Assembly (NCBI RefSeq): GCF_947501665.1
Contig: NZ_CANMWS010000001.1
Coordinates: 186,001-250,000, forward strand
Source: an uncultured Shewanella sp.
GTDB lineage: Bacteria; Pseudomonadota; Gammaproteobacteria; Enterobacterales; Shewanellaceae
Direction: 5' to 3'
DNA length: 64,000 nucleotides
Below the pieces are notes generated by a model. The model worked only from the letters and a program-made list of their open reading frames with translations, did not search any database and was not told the DNA's origin. The position numbers and the translations under genes are program-made. Shown piece after piece: positions 1-7,992 of this stretch. Each line of letters begins with the position of its first letter. Positions within the stretch are counted from its first letter, which is position 1.

Positions 1-403
1 TCAATCAGCCGTCTTTATGCCAAACCCAATGCCTATTGCTTAGCGTAAAAACGTGCCAGGTTTTGCTGTTAACCCCTCGGCCACTTTTTCCCCGCCCACG
101 GTCGGTATGGCCAAGCCTGATGAGTGCAGATTGCAGAATGGATAGTAAAGAGTGCAATGAGCAACAAGCACAATCAAGTGCCAAGAATAAGTTACGTTTC
201 GCTGGATGATTTATAAAAGAGAGAAGCCTGCCTCGCTGTTTTTCGAGAGTGAGTTTATCCCCCACCCGCCAACGCTGCGCCCCTTTTTAAAAGCATCCTT
301 GGGCGCAGCACGGGTGTGTCGGTGGTTGGTGAATGGTTATGTTTGGGTCGTATTGGTGGTATGTAAAAGGGGGTTTAAACACCAGAAAAATAAAAGATAT
401 CAA

Positions 404-530
404 GAGATGAATGTCTATCTTATAAAAAGCGTAAATGTAATACATTTATCTCTTGAAGGCTTATTAAAATAAGAAAAGCGAAGCTATGAAGCCCCTTATT
501 TTGGATGCATAAGTCTAGCATGCGGCTTTT
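404..530 (+). repeat. Boundary repeat copy A (hairpin core plus AAGCGAAGC block)
   Basis: Inverted arms GAGATGAATGT (404-414) and ACATTTATCTC (442-452) enclose a loop. They are followed by AATAAGAAAAGCGAAGC and then a block containing CTTATTTTGGATGCATAAG. The same modules recur in copies B, C, D and E near the ends of neighbouring genes. In this copy the loop reads as the reverse complement of that in copies C and E. The rest of 1-661 holds only short, overlapping, unconvincing frames and no recognisable gene. Confidence 0.75.
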
Positions 531-661
531 ATGTCATATTTCAATGTTCCTTGTATTGGAATGAGCTTGGGGGTTATCTAAAGTAAACACCATATTCCGC
601 CGATAAAGGGGGCAATCTAGGAACGAAATTGAATGATTTACACAACGAGAAGGATATTTAG

Positions 662-1087
662 GTGCAGTCAAGGATCCCATTACCAACAGATAATATATAT
701 AAGTTCTATGCCCTTTTAGGGTTATTGATATTACTTACAACAGCAATAATGTTTTTCACACGGCATATTCATTACAACTCCATGGCATTTGATCGCTATA
801 TACCAATGGAAATTCTCAAGGCCAAAAAAACTTTAAACAAAGATGAAGCGCATGAGTTATTAGTGTTTGAGGAGAGAGCTAAAATGGATAAAAGCGATGA
901 AGATGTTGAACTCGGTATTTATGCTTTTTTCTTTCTTACTCTTGGTGTTGGTTTTACTGCTTATGGTTTTGGCTACTGGCATACTAAAATTCAGCCTAAA
1001 CAAGATAGATTGCTGGATTTGCAAATACAGAAATTAGAAAAAGAAATAAAAGCATCCAATCGTCCATTAGGTTGTATTCGACGCTGA
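662..1087 (+). CDS. Small two-TM membrane protein of unknown function
   Basis: 141 residues from a GTG start; GGATATTTAG upstream could serve as a weak ribosome site. I do not recognise the family. A hydrophobic segment at about residues 15-35 (LLGLLILLTTAIMFF) and another at about 82-103 (IYAFFFLTLGVGF) flank a charged loop of about 45 residues. The tail is lysine- and glutamate-rich and probably helical, possibly a short coiled coil. The simplest topology is two membrane helices with both ends in the cytoplasm. It stands alone between repeat copies A and B, like a cassette. A phage-defence or toxin-antitoxin role is possible from context only. Confidence 0.55.
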   Translation: MQSRIPLPTDNIYKFYALLGLLILLTTAIMFFTRHIHYNSMAFDRYIPMEILKAKKTLNKDEAHELLVFEERAKMDKSDEDVELGIYAFFFLTLGVGFTAYGFGYWHTKIQPKQDRLLDLQIQKLEKEIKASNRPLGCIRR

Positions 1088-1150
1088 CTTTCCCATATAA
1101 ACCCCGCTTACCTTAATAATGACTGTGTACATCGAGAAGTTGACGATAAC

Positions 1151-1270
1151 AATAAATGTATTACAAATGTAATACATTTTTAGTCGTTAATTACTGAAAA
1201 ATAAGAAAGTCGAAGCTACGGAGTGTTCGCAGTTTGGTATCGCTTTTGCTTTAAATGTATTCATTTATTG
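1151..1270 (+). repeat. Boundary repeat copy B
   Basis: A perfect 11-bp inverted repeat lies at 1154-1179 (AAATGTATTAC, 4-base loop, GTAATACATTT). It is followed by AATAAGAAAGTCGAAGCTACG and GTGTTCGCAGTTTGGTATCGC. The last block recurs in copy D at about 5962-5984. The repeat lies about 65 bases after the stop of the 662-1087 gene and about 90 bases beyond the 3' end of the opposing 1362-1721 gene, that is, between two convergent genes. Confidence 0.75.
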
Positions 1271-1309
1271 TTTTGGTTGTTATGGGTTCGAAGGGCAGCT
1301 GTGATCACT

Positions 1310-1341
1310 CTACCAGCGATAACGTGCCTTATCACTGGTAG
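1310..1341. other. 13-bp stem hairpin, possible terminator
   Basis: CTACCAGCGATAA pairs with TTATCACTGGTAG around a six-base loop, with one G-T-type mismatch. It lies just past the 3' end of the minus-strand gene 1362-1721. There is no good T-run on either side, so intrinsic termination is uncertain. Confidence 0.4.
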
Positions 1342-1361
1342 GGATTAAAAATTGAAGCTTA

Positions 1362-1721
1362 TTAGATTATCCCTCTAATATCTTGAATAAAAGAAATAAG
1401 TTCATTTAGATCTCTCCTGTCAAGCATATTAGAAATATCCGAAAACTTATTTTTAACCTCTTTGAATGCTTCTATATTAAAAGCAATACTCATTGGTTCA
1501 TTGGCTTCAAACCTTTTATAAGTTAAAGGGTATTGAGTATAATTACTATATGCTATTTCCTGAACTTTATAGTAATCACGTCCAATTCCAGCTAGCGCTT
1601 TTTGAAACCTATTTTGCTTACTTATATCATCACTAGCGCTGGCTAAAAGTTTTTCAATTTTAGAGGTTAGATTGTTATAATTAACGCTTCCTTTGGGGTA
1701 TTGGTTGTACTGTGGTTCCAT
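1362..1721 (-). CDS. Hypothetical protein, 119 aa
   Basis: A 119-residue soluble, mostly helical protein of a family I do not recognise. It starts MEPQYNQYPKGSVNYNN and ends in a leucine/isoleucine-rich stretch (DLNELISFIQDIRGII). There is no signal peptide or membrane segment. The AT-rich codon use and single-gene transcription resemble its neighbours in this accessory block. It is bounded at its 3' end by a hairpin and repeat copy B. Because a 119-codon frame in AT-rich DNA is not expected to survive by chance, I treat it as a real gene, probably acquired with the flanking repeats. Function is unknown. Confidence 0.5.
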   Translation of the reverse strand: MEPQYNQYPKGSVNYNNLTSKIEKLLASASDDISKQNRFQKALAGIGRDYYKVQEIAYSNYTQYPLTYKRFEANEPMSIAFNIEAFKEVKNKFSDISNMLDRRDLNELISFIQDIRGII

Positions 1722-2022
1722 GTGGTTGCCTCATTTACAAGTGAGCATCAATTGTAACATATCTAGAAATGTATTTTTTCAAGCCTATTTTCTTCTCCAT
1801 TCCCCCAATTTTCCATAATATTGACCGTACTTAATATGATTCTGTCACTCAGCTAAACCTCATTTTCTAGATTAAAAAATAACAATATTTTCAACTGTAT
1901 ATTAATGATTACTGATTTTACAGTAATGAGCTGGGAGTGTATCTTAACTTCATAAAATTAAGCAGTCTGGAAGATTATCTTGCTGCTATTGAATAAGCTG
2001 TTATATATCAATAGGAAACTTT

Positions 2023-2409
2023 ATGTATCGGCTATATTTCAAAAACCCAGATAGAAAATATCATTATGGTCAACCATTGGAAGATGTTGGGGAAGCTGTT
2101 CGCTTGGGGTTAGAGTTTTGGCAAATAGTTCCTTTTGTTATGGTCACAAATAAAGAAGGAAACTCAATTTTTGAGATCGAAAATGGAGTGATAGTATTTC
2201 CTGAAGATGACGGATTTTCCGATATTCCTAGTATGGGACTGACCAAATACCTTCCAAATGATATTTTTGATTACGCTGAATTGATTAAAAGGCGTAACAA
2301 AACAAACAAATCTGAAAATTTGTTTAGAGAGCTAGAAGCATTGCTCCTTGCGGCAGCTGCAAGAGATTCAATTAACCTCAATTTTTATGGTTGGTCAGTA
2401 CCGGAGTGA
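2023..2409 (+). CDS. Hypothetical acidic protein, 128 aa
   Basis: 128 residues with a plausible ribosome site (AGGAAAC) seven bases before the ATG. The protein is acidic and soluble, with no signal peptide or membrane helix. The middle segment (EGNSIFEIENGVIVFPEDDG) looks like beta hairpins. The end contains an alanine-rich helix (LEALLLAAAARDS). I do not recognise the family; small acidic proteins of this sort are often immunity or antitoxin proteins, but nothing here proves it. It converges on the SEC-C gene downstream with 74 bases between stops. Confidence 0.55.
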   Translation: MYRLYFKNPDRKYHYGQPLEDVGEAVRLGLEFWQIVPFVMVTNKEGNSIFEIENGVIVFPEDDGFSDIPSMGLTKYLPNDIFDYAELIKRRNKTNKSENLFRELEALLLAAAARDSINLNFYGWSVPE

Positions 2410-2483
2410 AGATATATAAAAAATAAGGATAGGCCGCGTCAGCCGTGAGCTTACCCAAGTGTTAAACAAGCCAGTGATAATCT

Positions 2484-3761
2484 TTAAGCTCCACAGCATT
2501 TTTTAAATTTTTTTTCACTACCACAAGAACACAATCGATTTCGATCCCGCCCACTATTCTTGGGTTTATAAGCCTCTACTTTTTTTTCTTTACTTTTTAA
2601 TTGCATAGTTTTTGCTTGTTCTAAAAATAATTTAGGAGCATTTTTAGATGATATTTTATCTAGTATAAAACTATCAATAGATGATGTAATAGCTCCTGAA
2701 ATAGGTTCTAAGCTACTAATTCCTAGAGTGGTTGCAAAACGTAAAAGTTTTATGGGTAGTTTATTTATTAAGCTAGGTTTATTTATATTAGCAACATACT
2801 GTTGAACTATTTCACTTGAATTTTCGGTATTATTAGAAGAAAACCAATTACGGAAGTTTTGACTATGCTTTGACTCTCTTAGATCTAATAATTGTGTGGC
2901 AGAAAAGTTTTTTGTTGCAAAAGCATGTCCGATATTAGGTACACCACTAATTTCTTGAATTTGTATAAATGCTTTTTCTCCTTCGATACTGGCCCCAAGG
3001 CGTTGTCCTTTTGCATTAAAAGAAGCCAAAGTATAGTTATCGCCTCGAATTTCATTTACTTCACTATCAATGGCAATTGTTAATAGGAAATTTTCAAATG
3101 CAGCTCTTAAAACTGACCAAATCTCTGCACTTTTACTATCGTCATTAGAAGTATGCGGGTTATAAATTTTTATTGAATTTTTCTTTATGCCGTTTAATTT
3201 ATTTAAACTCACGCCTCTATTTCTTATCGATAAGAAATCCTTAAAATAAGGGCTATCCAAAATATCTCTATAAGTTTCTTCCCTAAAATCTATCATTTTT
3301 AGGTTTTTAGTGACAGGGATAGCTTTATCCAATATGGCATTCGACAAACCTTTATGATTCTTTAAATTTGAATATGAAACACCAATATTTAAAGCTTCAT
3401 CAAGTGATTTAAAGTACCCTGATAATAATGTGTCAGTATTGGGTGCATATTGATAAAATCTTAAACCAGATCCTTGACCAGAGGCAATATTTGATCCGCT
3501 ATAGGAAAACCATTTATCATATCTAGCTAATACAATAACATTATTATTTATTAGCTCATAAAGTATGTCCTCTCCAAGCATTATTTTTAGTACTGATAAA
3601 ATTTGAAAATTGCCAGTAGGTATGACCAATTGATCATAAAGTAAAATATAATTAGCTAGTGATGACCAACTATCTTTAGAGTGAATCATTATGTTTGAAA
3701 TACTCTCAACATCCCTAATTGAAGGCCAAATCCCAAAATCAGTTGCTAATATCCTTCGCAT
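2484..3761 (-). CDS. SEC-C motif protein of unknown function
   Basis: 425 residues. The only recognisable element is the C-terminal SEC-C zinc motif (LCSCGSEKKFKKCCGA, cysteines 411, 413, 422 and 423). In SecA and many unrelated proteins this motif binds zinc and often serves as an interaction or nucleic-acid-binding tail. The preceding 390 residues show no familiar motif: a mixed alpha/beta N-terminus, an internal region at about 220-290 rich in short strands, and a lysine-rich linker before the zinc tail. No signal peptide. It is transcribed alone from an AT-rich upstream region. SEC-C tails are frequent in defence-island proteins, so that role is possible but inferred only from location. 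Confidence 0.6.
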   Translation of the reverse strand: MRRILATDFGIWPSIRDVESISNIMIHSKDSWSSLANYILLYDQLVIPTGNFQILSVLKIMLGEDILYELINNNVIVLARYDKWFSYSGSNIASGQGSGLRFYQYAPNTDTLLSGYFKSLDEALNIGVSYSNLKNHKGLSNAILDKAIPVTKNLKMIDFREETYRDILDSPYFKDFLSIRNRGVSLNKLNGIKKNSIKIYNPHTSNDDSKSAEIWSVLRAAFENFLLTIAIDSEVNEIRGDNYTLASFNAKGQRLGASIEGEKAFIQIQEISGVPNIGHAFATKNFSATQLLDLRESKHSQNFRNWFSSNNTENSSEIVQQYVANINKPSLINKLPIKLLRFATTLGISSLEPISGAITSSIDSFILDKISSKNAPKLFLEQAKTMQLKSKEKKVEAYKPKNSGRDRNRLCSCGSEKKFKKCCGA

Positions 3762-4103
3762 TGAATTATCCTTGTTATGACAGCTACATTTAGATAGAAA
3801 AAATTAATGCTATCGGTCTAATGTTGTTTTGTCTATATGGATCTACTTGTAACATAATTGCCCTCAAAAACCGCCTTTTTAACATAATAGTGAAAGTGCG
3901 AAATGCGTCTGTAGGTTTCGAAAAAAAAGGGGGGTAAAGGTCTTAAAATGAGACGTTATCTTCGCAAAATCAGCCTAAAAACGACATGCCAATAATTAGC
4001 CATTTTCACCACTGTATCATGTCTATGCTGTTTTGGTCGCTAAGGGCTATTTCTACAGCTAAGGACTTCTTCAGAGCGGAAGCGACTTTGACCACTTATG
4101 TGT
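3762..4103. other. Gene-free stretch upstream of the SEC-C gene
   Basis: This should hold the promoter of the minus-strand SEC-C gene. It contains an A8-G6 tract at about 3922-3936. A 62-codon plus-strand frame at 3986-4174 runs into repeat C, has no ribosome site and is not believed. No RNA gene recognised. Confidence 0.5.
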
Positions 4104-4262
4104 TCATTTATGTATTACAAATATTCTTTGTTATAAGGCAGACATTTATAAGTAGTACTCCTTGTAAAACATGATAGTTTTTATATTAAAAAATAGAAAA
4201 AGCGAAGCTGTGGAGTCCCTTATTTTGGATGCATAAGTCTAGTATGCGGCTTGGCTTTTAAG
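4104..4262 (+). repeat. Boundary repeat copy C
   Basis: Contains TGTATTACAAATATTCTTTG followed by TTATAAGGCAGACATTTAT, nearly identical to copy E. Next come AAAAAGCGAAGCTGTGGAGT and the TTATTTTGGATGCATAAGTC block shared with copy A. It ends two bases before the stop codon of the minus-strand nuclease gene, so it may also act as that gene's 3' end. Confidence 0.75.
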
Positions 4263-5786
4263 TTAGATTTTATTGAAAGGATGCTTCATATAATGCGTAT
4301 TATAAATATCGTTTAATTGGCTGTTGTCTGTATCTTTGATTATTTTTTGGATATCTGATCCATTTGAATATTCTAGCGTATATTTTTTGGGTGAAACTTG
4401 ATTTTTCATTTTATTAAGCAGTAGTAAAGCACCTTCATTAAAATCAGATGTAGTCCAATATTTGAAAACAAGTTTTTTGTTTTTCCAATCAGGGTGATTT
4501 TGACAATATTTATAAAATATTGGTACTTGTTCTGTTAGCCAATAATTTACTTCTTTTTCAGTAATCAAAGTACGAGGATTGTAGCCTTTAGCTTCAACAA
4601 ATATGACTTGATTATTCTTGGTAACGTAAACAATATCAGCTTCTTTTTGTCCATTTTCAGTCTTACAGATATAGTTCATATTAATTGAATGATAAGTGAA
4701 GAGTGTTCTTATAACCTCAGCAGCAAGATATTCAAAAAAAACACCTCTAATACGGCTAGCTGCACCTTCGACTTTACCAAGTATGTTATAAATTTTATCT
4801 AATGATGCTAAGTCTAATCCTGAATTTGGTATGATTTCAGTGAATATATTGAGAATATGAGAAATACCATTACTGACTTCTTTGCCAAAAATGCTATCAA
4901 TGGTCGCAGGTGATATCCCTTCTCCTTTTAAAAGTGCGAAAGCTTCTTCACTATATTTATAGGCGATAAAAAAATGAAGGCTTTTTCCTACATTTTTCAA
5001 TCCTCTTAGGGCTTTCACTTTCTGTATATAAGGCTGTAAGTCATTTTTACTAACCATAGGTTTGATTAACACGTCACAAGTTACAAAACCTGGTTTTGGT
5101 TTTGTGTCGCCGGGATTGAATGCAATTAATGGTGAAAGGTAAGAGGGACCACAGAGATCCCAAGCTGTAGTGCTTACAATTGGTAAGGGTTCTTGTTCTC
5201 TGGTTTTTACTTGATTGTAAGATATAAAATTATTTCTCTTAAGCCATGATGAGAATCCTCTTAGTAGAATGTCTTCAGCTAACAATCGAGCTTTTAGCTG
5301 AGGAAATAAATCTTCAACATGGTTTGAGTGAAAACCAATATAAACGCAATTACCTATTTTCGGTACATCTATAGTTTTTATTAAATTAACCTGAAGAAGG
5401 CGCTGTAAGATGGTATTGGTAGATAAATGCTTTTTTTGTTTAATTGGTGCGCCACAAACTATATCAAAATGATGTAGGGGAGTTATCCCATCACGGGCCA
5501 TTAACGAAGTGAGTGCATAGCCATATGCTGATTTAGTTTTAAGAAGAGCATTGACTAAATTCGACCAGTATTTATCACTGCCTGATTGCTCTCGTAAAAA
5601 AAGGAATTTGGCATTTCGTGGGAAGGATAGTTCAAGTTTCAGAATTTCTTTGCTTGCCCTTGATACTCTTTGCCTAGCCGTTGCAGGTAAAATACCATGT
5701 TTACTGATAAGGTATTCGGTAATATCAGAGCTTAGGCTAGGCCCTTTTTTACGAAGGTAATCTTTAACACTTTCCATGTATGTCAC
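4263..5786 (-). CDS. HTH plus PD-(D/E)xK nuclease-like protein
   Basis: 507 residues. The N-terminal 60 residues (DYLRKKGPSLSSDITEYLIS onward) look like a winged-helix DNA-binding domain. The C-terminal third carries a PD-(D/E)xK core: an upstream helix glutamate (FFEYLAAEVIR, about 345-355), then Asp384 in KEADIVYV and Glu398-Ala399-Lys400 in FVEAKGYN. That is the metal-binding pattern of restriction-endonuclease-fold enzymes. The middle (about 100-330) is unrecognised. I infer a DNA-cleaving or DNA-repair nuclease, possibly a single-gene defence system. It sits alone between repeats C and D in the accessory block. The start follows the only upstream ATG; a second Met at codon 4 is also possible. 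Confidence 0.65.
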   Translation of the reverse strand: MTYMESVKDYLRKKGPSLSSDITEYLISKHGILPATARQRVSRASKEILKLELSFPRNAKFLFLREQSGSDKYWSNLVNALLKTKSAYGYALTSLMARDGITPLHHFDIVCGAPIKQKKHLSTNTILQRLLQVNLIKTIDVPKIGNCVYIGFHSNHVEDLFPQLKARLLAEDILLRGFSSWLKRNNFISYNQVKTREQEPLPIVSTTAWDLCGPSYLSPLIAFNPGDTKPKPGFVTCDVLIKPMVSKNDLQPYIQKVKALRGLKNVGKSLHFFIAYKYSEEAFALLKGEGISPATIDSIFGKEVSNGISHILNIFTEIIPNSGLDLASLDKIYNILGKVEGAASRIRGVFFEYLAAEVIRTLFTYHSINMNYICKTENGQKEADIVYVTKNNQVIFVEAKGYNPRTLITEKEVNYWLTEQVPIFYKYCQNHPDWKNKKLVFKYWTTSDFNEGALLLLNKMKNQVSPKKYTLEYSNGSDIQKIIKDTDNSQLNDIYNTHYMKHPFNKI

Positions 5787-5925
5787 ACTGCGCTATATAT
5801 ATAAAATAAATTTATACATAGATTAAAGCTAAAAAGATAAAGTTACAATATTGATATGTAAGAAGTTTTACTGTTATTTTTTTTTCATTTTTCTTGCTGT
5901 GTCACAGTATGTCTTTTTAGGTGTT

Positions 5926-6010
5926 ATAAATGTTCATTTTTCTCTTTTCCAAAAACCACGTAGTGTTCGCAGTTTGTCATCGCTGTTGGGGGTCTTTTAT
6001 TCGAAGCGTC
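5926..6010 (+). repeat. Boundary repeat copy D (short)
   Basis: A reduced copy: the hairpin core is collapsed to ATAAATGTTCATTTTTCTC, followed by CACGTAGTGTTCGCAGTTTG and TCATCGC. The last two blocks match copy B at about 1217-1246. It lies in the 430-base gap between the nuclease gene and higB. Overlapping plus-strand frames at 5851-6196 have no ribosome site and are rejected. Confidence 0.6.
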
Positions 6011-6184
6011 CATTTCATCAGCTTGGGTTTAGGTCGCTACTTTATACTGCATTTTTCTCTAATATTCATTCCACTCATACGAGGTGAGTTTATGCCAGTA
6101 TTGTTGCGTCGGTCGTTTAATCGTTTTTGCTTGCAATGCATGATCCATGCTTGTTCGTTGTACTTTTTTGTGACTAGCTGTTAT

Positions 6185-6200
6185 TATCATATATGATAAG
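6185..6200. promoter_or_regulatory. Candidate HigA operator dyad
   Basis: TTATCATATATGATAA is a perfect 16-base palindrome about 15 bases before the higB start. Antitoxin-binding palindromes typically sit here in type II toxin-antitoxin operons. The assignment to HigA is inference. Confidence 0.5.
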
Positions 6201-6215
6201 TTTAGAGAGCGTGAA

Positions 6216-6536
6216 ATGAAGTGGAAGATTGATTTTTATGATGGTGTGGAGGATAGCATTTTAGCCATGCCGCCAAAGATCCAAGCTAGGATCATTCGAT
6301 TACTTGAATTAATCGAGTCACACGGCGCTTACTTAGGCTCTCCTCACACTCAGCCTATGGGTGATGGATTATTTGAAATAAGAGCCAAGGCACAGGAAGG
6401 AATAGGTCGTGGCCTATTTTGCTATCTTGATGGTCGTCACGTTCATATTCTTCATGCTTTTGTGAAAAAAAGTCAAAAGACACCGAAGAGAGAGTTGGAC
6501 TTGGCCATACGTAGAATGAGAGAGGTTAAAAAATGA
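6216..6536 (+). CDS. higB: HigB/RelE-type toxin (Gp49-like family)
   Basis: 106 residues in the RelE/HigB fold, Gp49-like branch. Visible family features are the start MKWKIDFYDGVEDSILAMP, the GSPHTQPMGDGLFEIRAKA strand segment and the C-terminal YLDGRHVHILHAFVKKSQKT-PKRELDLAIRR run. In characterised members these residues bind and cleave mRNA on the ribosome. The toxin gene comes first and overlaps the antitoxin gene by four bases (ATGA), the HigBA order. Unlike typical type II toxins whose antitoxin precedes them, it depends on translational coupling. Probable role: plasmid-type maintenance or phage abortive response of the accessory block. Family call is firm; the activity is inferred. Confidence 0.88.
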   Translation: MKWKIDFYDGVEDSILAMPPKIQARIIRLLELIESHGAYLGSPHTQPMGDGLFEIRAKAQEGIGRGLFCYLDGRHVHILHAFVKKSQKTPKRELDLAIRRMREVKK

Positions 6537-6811
6537 CTTTAGCAAACCTTAAACAACGAGCATTACAACAATCAGATGTGAAAGCGGCTTATGATGATTT
6601 AAGTGCTGAATTTGAGTTGATTAATACGCTACTGAGCATGAGGCAAGACGCAGGGTTAACGCAAGAAGAAGTCGCGTTAAAAATGGGAACCAAAGGATCG
6701 AATGTGTCTAGGCTTGAGCAAGGTAAAGGGAATCCTAGCTTTAACACTTTGGTTAAGTATGCGAAGGCCTGCGGCTGTAAGTTAAATTTTGGCTTTGCGC
6801 ACTTAAATTAG
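6533..6811 (+). CDS. higA: HigA-type antitoxin, XRE-family HTH
   Basis: 92 residues. A helix-turn-helix of the Cro/C1 (XRE) type is visible at about 40-85: LLSMRQDAGLTQEEVALKMG, then GSNVSRLEQGKGNPSFNTLV. The N-terminal 35 residues probably wrap the toxin. Overlap with higB by ATGA suggests coupled translation so that antitoxin is always made with toxin. As in known HigA proteins it should repress its own operon; the 6182-6210 region (ATTATCATATATGATAAG) contains the short dyad TTATCATATATGATAA, a good candidate operator just upstream of higB. Confidence 0.88.
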   Translation: MTLANLKQRALQQSDVKAAYDDLSAEFELINTLLSMRQDAGLTQEEVALKMGTKGSNVSRLEQGKGNPSFNTLVKYAKACGCKLNFGFAHLN

Positions 6812-7101
6812 CCCCATAAAATGGGCGGTTAACTGTGCAGATAAGCAACAAAAACTCATGACAGCTTGGGATAAGCCCCATTCTGTCAAAAGAAAGGTTA
6901 TTGTAACGAGAGTAAAATGGGAATGTACTCGCGCACTATTTACCAAACATGAGTGCATTCAAAAAATTCAAGCCTGTGGTTGGAATGAGTGTGAACCAAG
7001 TCGTTGCCAGTCGCTGTAAAACGGCTGGTCTTTGATGGGGTATTTAAGCTGGGTAACTTGATTCTGTTACACTATCAAATAACTGAATCTGGTTTTATTG
7101 A

Positions 7102-7216
7102 AGATAAATGTATTACAAATACTCTTTGTTATAAGGCAGACATTTATCTCTTGAAAGAATATAAAAATAAGAAAAGCGAAGCGAAGCGAAGCTACGTAGT
7201 GGTCGACGTCTAGGGC
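7102..7216 (+). repeat. Boundary repeat copy E
   Basis: Arms AGATAAATGT (7102-7111) and ACATTTATCT (7140-7149) surround the loop ATTACAAATACTCTTTGTTA plus TAAGGCAG. Then follow AAAATAAGAAAAGCGAAGCG with three GCGAA units and CTACGTAGTGGTCGACG. It ends a few bases before the stop codon of the minus-strand DUF4262 gene. The preceding 6812-7101 stretch has no recognised gene; a 69-codon frame at 7004-7213 runs through the repeat and is rejected. Confidence 0.75.
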
Positions 7217-7220
7217 CGGT

Positions 7221-7730
7221 TTAGTGTCTGATATCGATTACCCACGGAGTAAAATAGTACTGATAACAGGCTTTATCATAGCCTAGTTCATCTGGGTATA
7301 ACCCTTGATAATTTTGCCAAAGAACTTGCACGACTTCAGGGGACTTTAGCTTTTGGTATTGCGGATGAGTGTAATAAAAATCTATGTTATGGCTGAACAT
7401 AGGCTCACCGTTATAGATCACATTAAATTTTAATATGAAAGGTTTGCCACCGTCATATTCAAACAAATCATCTCTCGTTTGTAGGTTAACCCCATTTTTA
7501 AGCCAATCCTTTGCGATGCAGGACAAGATGATTTTATTGGTTTCTAAATCTCTGGATGAGATCAATAAATCCGGTAAACCGTGGGCGCACATGCCGATGG
7601 TAACGGTATGTTCATCATTAGCATGATTTATGCTAAACCCGTGTTTTTCTATGTATTTGATTCTTATTTTATTAATGGCCGCTATATCGACTTCTTCTCG
7701 CTCAGGTGTGTCACTGCCCCATTTTTCCAT
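7221..7730 (-). CDS. DUF4262 family protein
   Basis: 169 residues. The segment HTVTIGMCAHGLPDLLISSR matches the DUF4262 signature (a 'Y/HTVGL...GhPEL' strand-loop), and the C-terminal part continues that alpha/beta domain. DUF4262 proteins are of unknown function and are scattered through accessory DNA and toxin loci in many bacteria. There is no signal peptide. The gene stands alone, its 3' end against repeat E and its 5' end facing the tandem repeat and the effector gene. A regulatory or immunity-type job is possible but unsupported. Confidence 0.65.
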   Translation of the reverse strand: MEKWGSDTPEREEVDIAAINKIRIKYIEKHGFSINHANDEHTVTIGMCAHGLPDLLISSRDLETNKIILSCIAKDWLKNGVNLQTRDDLFEYDGGKPFILKFNVIYNGEPMFSHNIDFYYTHPQYQKLKSPEVVQVLWQNYQGLYPDELGYDKACYQYYFTPWVIDIRH

Positions 7731-7806
7731 CGTCTATCCCTTTACGGCTGGTTTTTAGCGTTAATAAATAGTGTGCGCGCTAATTTAGCGCATTATTGTT
7801 TTGCTT

Positions 7807-7846
7807 TCTAGCCTCTTTCTAGCCTCTTTCTAGCCTCTTTCTAGCC
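7807..7846 (+). repeat. 11-bp tandem repeat, 3.6 units
   Basis: TCTAGCCTCTT is repeated exactly three times, then TCTAGCC, between the divergent DUF4262 and effector genes. It could vary in copy number by slippage and so shift promoter spacing. No function is evident. Confidence 0.9.
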
Positions 7847-7992
7847 ATAGCTAGTGAAAATTCGCCCACGACAGGACAAAAAAATCCCTTTTATTATTAA
7901 TTGATTGTGGTAAATTATCGCCCTTAGGGAAGGATGAACCGTTTTAAGTAAAGGCGTACTTAAAGAAAGTAAAAAAGGGAATAGGAAGCCGT

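Noticed and set aside
5..472. Two overlapping frames of 86 and 88 codons at the window start
   Set aside because: No ribosome site, no recognisable family and the second runs into repeat A.
404..7216. Integron cassette array with attC sites
   Set aside because: The boundary repeats do not show the attC core sites or paired simple sites, genes lie in both orientations, and no intI is present.
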